In this document: piece by piece, positions 11,095 through 21,025 of the stretch | How the letters are laid out: each line of letters starts with the position of its first letter | How positions within the stretch are numbered: position 1 is the stretch's first letter | NCBI GenBank assembly: GCA_961205875.1 | Contig: OY540814.1 | Location: 11,700,993-11,764,992, forward strand | From: Sialis fuliginosa | Lineage: Eukaryota; Arthropoda; Insecta; Megaloptera; Sialidae | DNA length: 64,000 nucleotides | Direction of reading: 5' to 3' | Notes under the pieces: model-generated | The model's input: only the letters and a program-made list of their open reading frames with translations | What the model was told of the DNA's origin: nothing | Databases searched by the model: none | Made by a program: the position numbers and the translations under genes

Positions 11095-11280
11095 GTATAT
11101 GTATCTCGGGAGGGAGCCAGTCGCGTTACGCTGGACGCCTCCGACAGCGAGTGCTAGCTCCTCCAGGGTGGAGTGCCCTCTAGCCCGACCGTGACGAGAG
11201 GAAGACGCTGCCACTGTCTCAACTTCCGGTCACGCGTGCACGTAATCTACTGTCGAATTATCGGTGTTTCTTAATGTTGT
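11095..11280. other. GC/CpG-rich block, possible promoter or unannotated exon
   Basis: In contrast to its surroundings this stretch is GC-rich with many CpGs (GAGGGAGCCAGTCGCGTTAC, CCTCCGACAGCGAGTGC, CTTCCGGTCACGCGTGCACG). It contains no convincing open frame. A 12-mer, ACGCGTGCACGT (11232-11243), recurs in the GC block at 30912. It could be a TATA-less promoter, a first non-coding exon or an old SINE; the evidence does not decide. Confidence 0.3.
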
Positions 11281-11292
11281 TCGGTTTTATAC

Positions 11293-12768
11293 CTATATAG
11301 CCATTAGGGTGTTTCGTTTGAAACGAATATTTTTTTTTCCTCCGACACTGTGAAATATTGTTCTCAACACTGAAAAAAAAATTCCCTGAAAATTTGAGCC
11401 CTTAATTTTAATTTAAAGTACTTCCTTTTTTATTTTGAATTTTTCCCATTTAAAATACATGTATTTTAAACCACGTTTTTTTTTAATTTTTATATCTTGG
11501 CTGGATTTTAAACTATTATGTTGATAAGCATTGATATTTGTAGTATATTTAACGCTCTTTTGAAGACCTTAGGACAATTTCAACCCAACTTATTTCATAT
11601 TATTTTTATTAGCCCTGAAAAAAATAAAAAAAATGACTAACAGGGCTAATAAAAATAATATGAAATAAGTTGGGTTGAAATTGTCCTAAGGTCTTCAAAA
11701 GAGCGTTAAATATACTACAAATATCAATGCTTATCAACATAATAGTTTAAAATCCAGCCAAGATATAGAAATTAAAAAAAACGTGGTTTAAAATACATGT
11801 ATTTTAAATGGGAAAAATTCAAAATAAAAAAGGAAGTACTTTAAATTAAAATTAAGGGCTCAAATTTTCAGGGAATTTTTTTTTCAGTGTTGAGAACAAT
11901 ATTTCACAGTGTCGGAGGAAAAAAAAAATATTCGTTTCAAACGAAACACCCTAATAGCCATAGACATAGTGAATGGACAGTGCATTCTGTATTAACTCAA
12001 TCTGTTCAAAAAAGGAGAGAGAGAGATGCAGTGTAGTTTGGAATATATCTACCTCTTTTTCTAAGAATCTGATTGGTAGCTTACTATAGTTCAGGGTAGT
12101 ATTTCTGTCAGATATATTTTTGTATATCTATCTTGTGATTTTTGTGCAATAAGTTTTTTATTAGAAAAGTAAATAATATAAACAATAAACATATTATAAT
12201 GGTTCATATTTCATCGAGGAAATAAAATAAAAAATCAATTGATCTGATAGAAATTTGCAAAATTATGAACGGATATTTTACTACCAAAAATATTAAATAT
12301 ATATTAATAAAAAATAGTTTTAAATCAATTCCCATGTGGTTGCTACAAAATTATGAGGTGGATTGCACTTACAAACAGCACATACAAGATTTACTTAACA
12401 AAATTTTAAATATTTTTTTTGATATTAGAACAAGATATTAAAATTGGTTACAAAAATTCGAAACATTTATTATTTAGAAATCAATAATTGTTTCTTTTTT
12501 TAAATAAAATTTTTTATAACGTTAATTATTTTAACCTCTTTATATATACATATAGTATAATAATATCATATATTAATCAACAGTAGATTAATATATTATG
12601 ATAATATCTATGAATATTTTTAATGTTCGGGACTAAGAATGAAATAGTTACACTCATGTTTAAAAAAAGGACACGTATATTCCAAACCTGTTTCTATCTC
12701 TTTCTTTTGACACGGCTCTGCTCTCGGGTCAGATGCCTGGTCCATTCTCTATATGTCTATGTATATAG
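11293..12768. mobile_element. TIR element CTATATA...TATATAG carrying a nested fold-back
   Basis: The left end CTATATAGCC is interrupted and resumes after the fold-back as CATAGACATAGTGAATGGAC. The right end is GTCCATTCTCTATATG followed by TCTATGTATATAG. Inside, TTTGGAATATAT near 12035 faces ATATTCCAAA near 12677. Removing the fold-back at 11304-11954 and one TSD restores a continuous left TIR. No coding region was found. Confidence 0.6.
11304..11954. mobile_element. Near-perfect fold-back element with 6-bp TSD
   Basis: Two arms of about 313 bp (11304-11617 and 11641-11954) are almost exact reverse complements around a 23-nt loop. The ends are TTAGGGTGTTTCGTTTGAAA and its complement. The flanks carry TAGCCA at 11298-11303 and 11955-11960. 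The very high arm identity suggests a young insertion or ongoing arm conversion. There is no coding sequence. Confidence 0.85.
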
Positions 12769-12959
12769 CAGTGTTTACCAATGTTAGAATCACCATGTAC
12801 CCCTTTTGAGAGTTAAGTGTTACCGGTGTACCCTTATGGGCACGTTCAGGTGAGAGGGAGAGCGCTTAAATTTTTGAAAAAATACATTACATATTGCAAT
12901 TTTAAAACTGATGTTTTTCATTTAAAAAATCAAATACGCATGACGAAATTATTATTAAA
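12769..12959. other. hAT-like end fragment and AT-rich DNA
   Basis: CAGTGTTTACCAATG at 12769 resembles a hAT terminus and adjoins the previous element. GTACCCCTTTTGAG and GTGTACCCTTATGGGCACG follow. No opposite end was recognised. Confidence 0.3.
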
Positions 12960-13345
12960 TAGCCAAGTGCGTGTTAGGTACGCACATGATAGGGTTCCGT
13001 AGTCATTCTCACTACGATTTATAAAAAGAGTTATTTCAAAATTTTTCATAAACTATTTTCGCTACAGTGTTCGCTATAATTTTCATTGAAAGTACTAATT
13101 AAAAACTATATTCTAGATTTTTTCTGATTTTTGGAAATTGATAGTTTAGAAATTAGAGAGGGGAGGTGGCTCTGATAACGACAAAGCAAATATATCGTGA
13201 CTAAAGATTTAAAATCTAAATGTTATATACAATTTTTTGTTGAATTTTAGGAGACCTATCTAAAGACACCACACTCAATGGATTAAGTGAAAAAAATTGA
13301 ATATACTTTTCAGTCTATGGGAAGGGAGTCCAAAAAAAATGTTTT
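12960..13345 (+). repeat. Dispersed 'AGGGTTCCGTA' family, copy 1
   Basis: It begins GCCAAGTGCGTGTTAGG, then ATAGGGTTCCGTAGTCATTC, and continues through TGAAAGTACTAATTAAAA, ATAGTTTAGAAATTAGAGAG, GGCTCTGATAACGAC and GGAGACCTATCTAAAGACAC. The same ordered modules occur at 26850-27425 (+) and, inverted, at 20228-21025. Such repeats are common in insect genomes; I cannot assign a class. Confidence 0.7.
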
Positions 13346-14140
13346 TACAGAAACAGAAGTGGAAGTTGATATGACTATCTGATAACTAATTTTCATTAAT
13401 ATACTAACATATTATGTTACATACAATCTTACTTAATACTGAAGAACCTAAGCCGTATATTTCTTTTGTATAGGTATATATTTAAATTTTTAGATATAGT
13501 ACATAAATTGTAGCAATAATTTTCTAATTATTATAATAACTAAAGCATATCTAATAAAATTAACAATATTTTTATTTTGTATCAAATTAAATTAATAATT
13601 ATCGAATTATATTTTTATTTAAAATAAAATAATGAAAGCTGTAACCATTATTTATTATATCATAAAAACATGTGTAGTTTTGTAGACCTTCGGTTCATAA
13701 TTTGTACGCCCCAATAAAATTAATTAACCGATTTACCATCTCGATAAATTATGATTGACGTAATAATAGTGTATTCGTTTCGTTTATACTTACCCTCATA
13801 TCATAATTTTATGTTTTCACTGTTCAAGAAGTATGATTAAATGTTATGACGTTTTGACAGTGATGTAACTCTACAGGATACAAAATAATACGAAGGGGGG
13901 AATGAGTACATTATGGAACCTACCCTTAAATGCATAATTTTAATTGTATAGTCGGTATATACTATTTAATATTGTTAAATTTAAATCTGTATTATATACA
14001 TTCATATTTAATATGAAATAATTATATGATTAAATTAATAATAAGCTAGATTATACATTATAATACTAATTTTAACATCTTCATAAATTTATCTGACCAA
14101 ATCAATTATATGTCAAAAAAAACAATGACGATTTTTTTAA
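13346..14140. other. AT-rich DNA, nothing recognised
   Basis: Low-complexity A/T sequence with no open frame, terminal inverted repeat or RNA gene that I can support. Confidence 0.4.
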
Positions 14141-14144
14141 GCAA

Positions 14145-14613
14145 ATTGTGATAAATCTTTGTAAGGAAGTTTTACAACAAACGTTGTAGACCTATATTAT
14201 AGGAAATTCAATGCTCTACATTTACAAAAAAGATTCTATAAAATTTCACGTAACATGTGTTATCTTAAAAAGATAAATATATTGAAAAAATTAATATTTT
14301 GGGATGTCACCCCTCCCCCTTACACACGATTTTGATGATTTTGAAATGTAACCGTCTTCATGCCAAAATCAACCACCCAACCAGATTTCATTAATATCAG
14401 TTCTGTGGTTTATGAATTATGCGTAAAACAAGGATTCACACGACAGACACACAGATAAATATACAGATAGACAGACAGACACGGAACGAAAAGTGTTTGT
14501 CTTGACCTGAAACGAAAAGATCAAGATAACATTTTGAAATTGGAGAAATTTTTTTTTCTCATCTTAAAACAATCACAAAGCTTCTCGTATCTTCGATATT
14601 GCGAGGAAGCAAA
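14145..14613 (+). repeat. Dispersed 'GCGAGGAAGC' family, copy 1
   Basis: Ordered landmarks: TTTGTAAGGAAGTTTTACAA, CAAACGTTGTAG, ATTTTGGGATGTCACCCCTC, a GACAGACAGACACGGAACGA microsatellite junction, and the end CTTCTCGTATCTTCGATATT then GCGAGGAAGCA. The same order occurs at 49415-49843 (+), 41742-42240 (-) and 55601-55760 (-). The tetranucleotide tract is internal to every copy. Confidence 0.75.
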
Positions 14614-15510
14614 TATTTTATTTTATTATTATCGACCGTCCTATTTCAAAATCGTGTAAAAACAGAATTGAGTGTACAATTAATCACTCTAGTTTACTCT
14701 ACCCTGTTCAAAGTATCGATCCATAAACCAAAAATATATTTAAACGTCGTTACCAAAGTTACATTTTATTTTTGCATAAATTTCATGCACCAGCTCCAAT
14801 CTTGTCTTGGCCAACAGGGCTGGACACGAACCATAACGTACGGTGGGGAATCAGAATGAATAAATATAGCACTCAATCAAAAATACATTTGTAAACAAAG
14901 ACAATACTATATTAAATACATGCATTCCTTATATACTGTCTTTATTACGTGAATTTATCTTTAATTATGAAATAAATTTCATAATTTACTTTTATATTTT
15001 GTTGTGTTAGTTTTTGTATTAAAACGTGTATTCTATTTGTGATGTTATTGTGAGTTGTATTTATTGTTTTTAGTGGTTATTTTTGGTGGTGACTATTTGC
15101 AATATTGATTTGGATTATAAAAATATTAATATGAAGTAAGTATTGCTATTTAATAATTGTATATAAACCAAGGACAGTTAACATGTATATTATTAGAGCA
15201 TCAACTCTATTCTGAATAACTATATACGTGATTTTTGACAATTCTGACAGCTTCCATCAATACACTCCGTATTAGCCTAAATTATAAGATAATTTTTCAT
15301 CAACTTGCATATGGCAGTAGAAGTATACTGTCATTATAAATTGGACATTGTTATGCACTAATCTACTTATGTATAAACTCACAAAAATATCATATTTTAA
15401 GTTAATAAGAATGCAATTAACAATATTGTTGTTACATATAATTGCTGTGAAATATTGCTCTAGCTGCATATTATATAATTTTCGATATGACCTAATCATC
15501 CTTCTGGTTA
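14614..15510. other. AT-rich DNA, nothing firm
   Basis: No supported gene. At 15131 an ATGAA|GTAAGTATT start/donor combination with an upstream TATAAAAA could mark a tiny first exon, but nothing downstream supports it. Confidence 0.35.
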
Positions 15511-15512
15511 TA

Positions 15513-16356
15513 CAGTGCGTTCACCATGAAAGGAATAAATTCGTTTAAAATTCAGGTAATTATTTTGTGGAAAAACGCTCGGACCCGTCGATTAGTATTT
15601 TAGATAGTAGATTTTTTGACATAAGAAAATTGTATACAGAATGTCTCAGAAAAAACATATGCAGTCATTATTGATTTTTTTAAATGGAACACCCTATATA
15701 TTATACCATTTTTGAATTGTGCGATAAATTCTGAACACTTTGTGTACAGCATATCATATCTCTAAAATCAGTGGTTTTCGGAATAATGACGTTTGAAAAT
15801 TGACATTTTGAAATACACACAAGTCAAATAAAATGTTTATTTTGAACAAAAACACTTTGAACATTTTTTTAAAAGCCAACAAAAACATCCTGGTATGCCA
15901 AAAAAAACATTGAACTTTTTTTTTCTTTTATTTTTCCTTTTTTTTCTTCTTTCTTTTTTTTCTTTTTTTGCAATACCAGGTTATTTTTGTTGGCTTTTAA
16001 AAAAATGTTCAAAGTGTTTTTGTTCAATTTAAACATTTTATTTGACTTGTGTGTATTTCAAAATGTCAATTTTCAAACGTCATTATTCCGAAAACCACTG
16101 ATTTTAGAGATATGATATACTGTACATAAAGTGTTCAGAATTTATTGCACAATTCAAAAATGGTATAATATATAGGGTATTCCATTTAAAAAATTCAATG
16201 ATGACTGTATATGTTTTTTCTGAGACATCCTGTATACAATTTTCTTATGTCAAAAAATCCGCAACTAAAAATACTAATCGACGGGTCCAAGCGTTTTTCC
16301 ACAAAATAATTACCTGAATTTTAAACGAATTTGTTCCTTTCATCGTGAACGCACTG
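15513..16356. mobile_element. Fold-back Tc1/mariner-like element (844 bp)
   Basis: The ends are CAGTGCGTTCACCATGAAAG and its near complement, flanked by TA at 15511-15512 and 16357-16358. The arms (about 15513-15895 and 15973-16356) are inverted along almost their full length. They surround a loop of nearly pure pyrimidine on the + strand (about 15915-15968). CAGTG ends and a TA duplication fit Tc1/mariner. No transposase remains. Confidence 0.8.
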
Positions 16357-16374
16357 TATAGTGTTCCTAAGGCA

Positions 16375-16495
16375 GCGGCACACCCAGAAAAAATATTCTA
16401 ATGGGGTTTAAATTTTTGTTGTAATTATATATAATTTTAATTTTTTTATATATCATAATTGTTAGATCCCTAACCTCCTCATGGATCCACCACTA
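16375..16495. repeat. Dispersed 'CAGCGGC-CACCCAGAAAAAAT' fragment
   Basis: GCGGCACACCCAGAAAAAAT followed by an A/T stretch ending TATCATAATTGTTA. Relatives lie at 53615-53760, 57703-57850 and 32640-32780, the last three extending to AATGTATATTGACGAATTCA. Confidence 0.5.
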
Positions 16496-17815
16496 CCCTA
16501 AACTAAATAACAACTGGGAAACAGCTACACCAAAATACATAAATAATTCATACGGTATTATGAAGAAAAATAAATTTCAATCGGGAATTAAAAAGATAAT
16601 TGAAATAATGCAATTATCCAACTGTTTCTTTGTAATTACAGTCTCCCCAAAACAGACCAGACGTGTGTAATCTGCTCTTAAACACTACAAAACATTGTAA
16701 CCCACCCCACCCAATGATTTATTAGACACAGTGTTGCAGTAAGTGTTTGTTTTTCTCATGGCAAGCTATGACTAAATACTGCGACCCCTTTTTCTCAATA
16801 TACTCAATTAAATTAGGGTTTATCTGTTGGCTGCAGCTAGACTAACTAGGCACGTTTGTCTATTATTAGAATTATTTCGATGACAATAAATGTTAATTAC
16901 GTTGGTTTTGTAATGTAGACACGTGCTATTATGTGTATTTATAAAAAAAAAATCATAAATGTTTCGCGTTAAAGTTTCATGGGACCCCTTGTACAATATT
17001 GAATTCAGATATTTACTCATATTTTCTATGATTTTCTTTGACAGAGTTATTGAAGTTTTCAGCTAAACGTCATTTTCACTTCATGAGTTTCTACAAATTA
17101 AATAAATTTTTAATAGGTATTTCTATGAAAGTTTTAAAATTGAATCATGAAATCTGATTAAAAATTTTTAGATTTTAATATTCGATATTAACTATTAGAA
17201 AGCCTCTCAATGTTTTAATTTTTGACAAAATTTTGGAGAATAAGAGATGTAATTGCTTGTCGGATTCGATTTTGTCGATCTAATGAAAGTATTATACATT
17301 AAAAAACAACAATAAAAAATTCTGAAAAATTGGAAAAATCAAAAGAATTTTCACCAATGTGTATACAAATGAAAATATTTAGCCAAATATTTTTTTATAT
17401 TTTGACAATATGATTTCAAAACCGTCAACTTAAATCAGATCCGACCACCGGTTCAATAGTTACTCCCATTTATTTTCCAAAATTTTGAGAAAATTAAAAA
17501 TGTGAGTGGCCTTAAAAAATAAAATTTCATGGTTCAAATTTAAATTTTTTATAGAAATATCAACTCAAATATAATAAAATAAGAATGATAATATAATTTT
17601 TCATCTATTTAAACAGAGCATTCAAATTTCAAATACGCGAATATCCAATCACGCACGCTCACGATCCAAAGTTTTAAAATCGCTTACGCTCATGTAAATT
17701 TTTATTTTAATTTTCATATAAAATTACAACAGCCATTCAATCCGTTATACGGATGTACTGATATACATAATATTCTTCTTCCACACCAGTTGATCATCTT
17801 TTAACGGAAGTGTAA
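16496..17815. other. AT-rich DNA, nothing recognised
   Basis: No supported gene or transposon end. The open frames here are short and low-complexity. Confidence 0.4.
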
Positions 17816-17819
17816 TGTT

Positions 17820-17960
17820 AAGGGCGCACTTTGTTCTCGTGGAGGCCAGATCTATAAACATCCCCTTTTGTGTGAATGTGGCACACGTGGTGCATCCCTT
17901 TGTAGGATCAAACACGTGTTATCTAGTCTCGTTTCGTTGTTCCTGTTGCTATTTTCAACA
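17820..17960. promoter_or_regulatory. Possible promoter/enhancer with two CACGTG E-boxes
   Basis: TATAAA at 17853-17858 is followed by two CACGTG sites (17884-17889 and 17913-17918) within a locally GC-richer stretch, the first inside the palindrome CACACGTGGTG. CACGTG is the core site for bHLH factors such as CLOCK/CYCLE and MYC/MAX. No adjacent coding exon was found, so function is inference only. Confidence 0.3.
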
Positions 17961-18059
17961 AGGGTATCTCGTTAGTAACTTGATGCCGTATTAAATTGTT
18001 TGTTATAATTTTAAACCGTATGTTGATTTAATATTGATAATGTTATTGTAGAGCAATTT

Positions 18060-18345
18060 CAAAGCATGCGTTTTTAGATTTAGGTTATTTTTTACACACT
18101 TACTCTTTGCCATTCAAATTCGCGTATCGCAAACTCAGTAAGCTCTTCCCATTTGATTATTAAAATATTTAAATAATTTCTCCATGTATCAAACAAAGAC
18201 AGATATTTTGAAAGTCATTTGCTAGATAAAGAAGTACTCTTCGCCCTATAAAAAGATAAGCGATGATATTTGTCTTAATATTTCAAATCTGTTGTAAGCA
18301 ATTCTGACCTTTACGGTGGCAGACGACTTCTGAAGCCCATAGTAC
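18060..18345. repeat. Diverged relative of the MITE at 40179
   Basis: It shares TCTCCATGTATCAAACAAAG, ACAGATATTT, CATTTGCTAGATAAAGAA and TGTTGTAAGC-ATTCT with 40179-40569, in the same order. The outer TIRs have decayed (CAGACGACTTCTGAAGCCCA at the right). Confidence 0.65.
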
Positions 18346-18426
18346 ATAAATGTTAAAATTAAACAATATATCTAACTTCAGAATAACGTCAAGTACTCCA
18401 ACATAAAAAAAACTGTTAAAATTATA

Positions 18427-19437
18427 GGGGAGATATGCAATGAAACGGACAATGTCTGTTCCAGCGAAACTATATGAACGAATTAATTCAAATTTTGTTG
18501 TTGTATCACTCCATAGACTATACCATAAAGATGGTATTTGCCTAGTTCCACGTGTTATGTTTGTATTGACAATATAGGTTAACGTCGTAAAAGCTAAAAA
18601 AAATCGTTTTTTGAAAAATATTCCAAAAGTGAAATATTACACTTATTGTATTTTTGATGTTTTGTGTAATATTACATATTAATGGTAAGTTAATTTTCAA
18701 ATCTTATTTCTGTGCAGATGAAGTTTGTCAAATAATTTTTAAGGTTACTTACGCATTGAATCAGACAAATGTTCGTGCATTGAAACGGATATTTATTTAA
18801 ATAATAATGTTGATTGTAAAAAATTAAATAGTAATATTGACTGGCTAAAATTTCTAAAATGCAATAAATAGGATGATGTTAAAGGACTGCGGAACTTATT
18901 TACAATAATTGTACTTAAATATACAATTAGATTTAATGAAACAAAATTTTAGAATTTAGTTGGTACTTAAGTACTTAGTAATAATACAAATACTATACTC
19001 TATTTCATTTAAGAATGCAGTGGTTGCCGGGGTTTTGACGGTACGAATAGTGCATTTTACCGTCAAAAACTACGGCAACCACTGCATTCTTAAATGAAAT
19101 AGAGTATAGATTAAAAATGATTATAGATCTCAAAATATATCTAGTTAAAACTTTGTTTAGTTAAAATTAAATAATATTTAATAGGTAGATACCACTTATA
19201 TAATCCAATCTGTTTCATCACACTCACTGTCCTTTTCAATGCGAACGGTGTCAAGAAACGGACAAAAATAACTTTTTTAAAACATGTTATTTAACTATTT
19301 TCTATTCTTTTTGTAGTAAAAAAGATTCAGTTTAAGAAACTCAATTAATTAGAGATATTTATAACGTAGTTGATTTTTTATAATATTTATAGTAAATTGC
19401 GTCAATCTCAAATGTCCGTTTCATTACGTATTTCCCC
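18427..19437. mobile_element. TA-flanked element with GGGGAGATA ends (1011 bp)
   Basis: The left end GGGGAGATATGCAATGAAAC then GGACA faces TGTCC then GTTTCATTACGTATTTCCCC. Both sides abut TA. Subterminal copies of GAAACGGA occur in both orientations. A 115-bp hairpin is nested at 18994-19108. No transposase frame was found. The layout (TA-GGGG ends with reiterated subterminal motif) parallels the element at 41590. Confidence 0.7.
18994..19108. mobile_element. 115-bp hairpin MITE
   Basis: A perfect inverted repeat of 36 bp starts TATACTCTATTTCATTTAAG and continues AATGCAGTGGTTGCCG. A second matched block (TTTTGACGGTA/TACCGTCAAAA) lies inside it, and the loop is about 15 nt. TA flanks are part of the palindrome. 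The arms are essentially unmutated. Confidence 0.75.
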
Positions 19438-19505
19438 TACAATGTGCATAAATGCTAAAAACGTCAAGTACTCACATAAACATAAAAAAAACTGTTAAAA
19501 TTATA

Positions 19506-20225
19506 ATCCAAATCTAATAGTTTAACCATAGACATTACAATTTACGTTTTAAATGACCAAATACATAATAATAATATTTTATATTTAAGTAGACAAGGTC
19601 ACTATCTAAAATGTATTACTTAGGTCTAGGTCAAGAAACCCTTAATCCTACTTAATATGTATATAAAAATACAAAACACCACCTTTGACACGAATGTCTG
19701 GGAGATTGATTCCTTTGAAAGCGTAACAAAGGACATCATAAAGTAATACTAACTCGAGAATTTAAAATGTCGGTTTTTGAATATAATTAATTCTTTTTCT
19801 TTGTACTTGAAGAACATAATTCATATGCTCGTATGGTTTTTTTATTTTATTTTGGTTGAATAAATTCAATTGGATGTGAATTAGTCTCGTTTAAATATAG
19901 GGATTAAATAATATTCTATTACCTCTTCAATTTTTTGTATTGTTTGATTTTTTTATTGGTTCAAGAGTGGTGTTATAATTTTTGTTATTGTTGACAACTG
20001 AATATATAAAATGTTAAATTTGTTTTGGGGTTTCAATAGTGTATGTGGGTACTTAGATAGACATTTTAAACCATAAATCGTTCTTTGAAAAATGTACCAG
20101 GGGTGAACAATAAGTCGATTATGACGACGTTTTAAATTGAAAAAAAAACATTTTTTAAAAAGTATTTTTGAATATTAATACTATAAACTTTTTGACAAAA
20201 AAAGTACATAAGTGCTGATAATTTC
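19506..20225. other. AT-rich DNA, nothing recognised
   Basis: No supported gene or repeat boundary. Confidence 0.4.
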
Positions 20226-20227
20226 CC

Positions 20228-21025
20228 AATTTTTTAGGGTTCAGTAGAAAACTAAGAACTCTGTTCGTCCGTCTGTCTGTCTATATAAATTTTATACCGA
20301 TTAAGATGAAATTAAGTATACAGACGAAGTCTGATAACCCAAAAACATAAATAATACGATTTTTGAAAAAAAAAAATTTTTGAACACCCTTTCCATAGAC
20401 TGAAAGATATATGTATTAAAAAAAAATTTCACTTAATCCATTAAGTAGTGTGTCTTTACATAGGTCTCCTAAAATGCAATAAAAAATGTTATATGGCCTT
20501 TTGATTTTAACCCTTCAGTCACGATATACATTTGCGTCGTTATCAGACCGCGCGCGCCCCCTCCTCCACCCTCTATATTCTAAACTATCGATATAAAAAA
20601 TCTGAAAAAACTCGCGAATGTAGCTTTAAATTAGTACTTTCAATGAAAACTATAACGAACACTGTTAAAAAATTTTGGACCCCCTCCCATAGACTGAAAA
20701 GTGAACTCACATTTTTTTTCACTTACCCCAATGAGTGGAGTGTCTTTAGATAGATCTCCCAAAATGCAACAAAAAATGTTTTATAACCATTTGATTTTAT
20801 TTTAACCTTTCAGTCACGAATGATTTGCTTTTAAATGTCGTTAATAGAGCGTCCCCCCCTCGTAATTTCTAAACTATCAATTCAAAAAATCTATAATGTA
20901 GAATGTAGCTTTTGATGAAAATTATAACGAACACTGTAGTAAAAATAGTTTATGGAAAATTTTTAAAAATAACTTTTTTTACAAATCGTAATGACTACGG
21001 AACCCTATCATGTGCGTGCCCAACA
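20228..21025 (-). repeat. Dispersed 'AGGGTTCCGTA' family, copy 2, internally duplicated
   Basis: Inverted relative to 12960. It ends ATGACTACGGAACCCTATCA. The module CATAGACTGAAA ... TAGGTCTCCTAAAATGCAA ... CAGTCACGA occurs twice (about 20395-20525 and 20690-20820), so this copy carries a tandem duplication. A GTCCGTCTGTCTGTC tract lies at its left. The open frame at 20532-20753 is only repeat sequence. Confidence 0.7.

Larger units (their letters stand above)
18386..19505. repeat. Direct repeat flanking the 18427 element
   Basis: ACGTCAAGTACTC followed by ACATAAAAAAAACTGTTAAA-ATTATA occurs at 18386-18426 and again at 19461-19505, one on each side of the element. It is far longer than a TSD, so it probably reflects a tandem duplication at the insertion locus. 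Confidence 0.6.

Noticed and set aside
15131..15145. Possible tiny first exon ATGAA|GTAAGTATT
   Set aside because: The donor is good, but no matching downstream exon with compatible phase and coding character was found.
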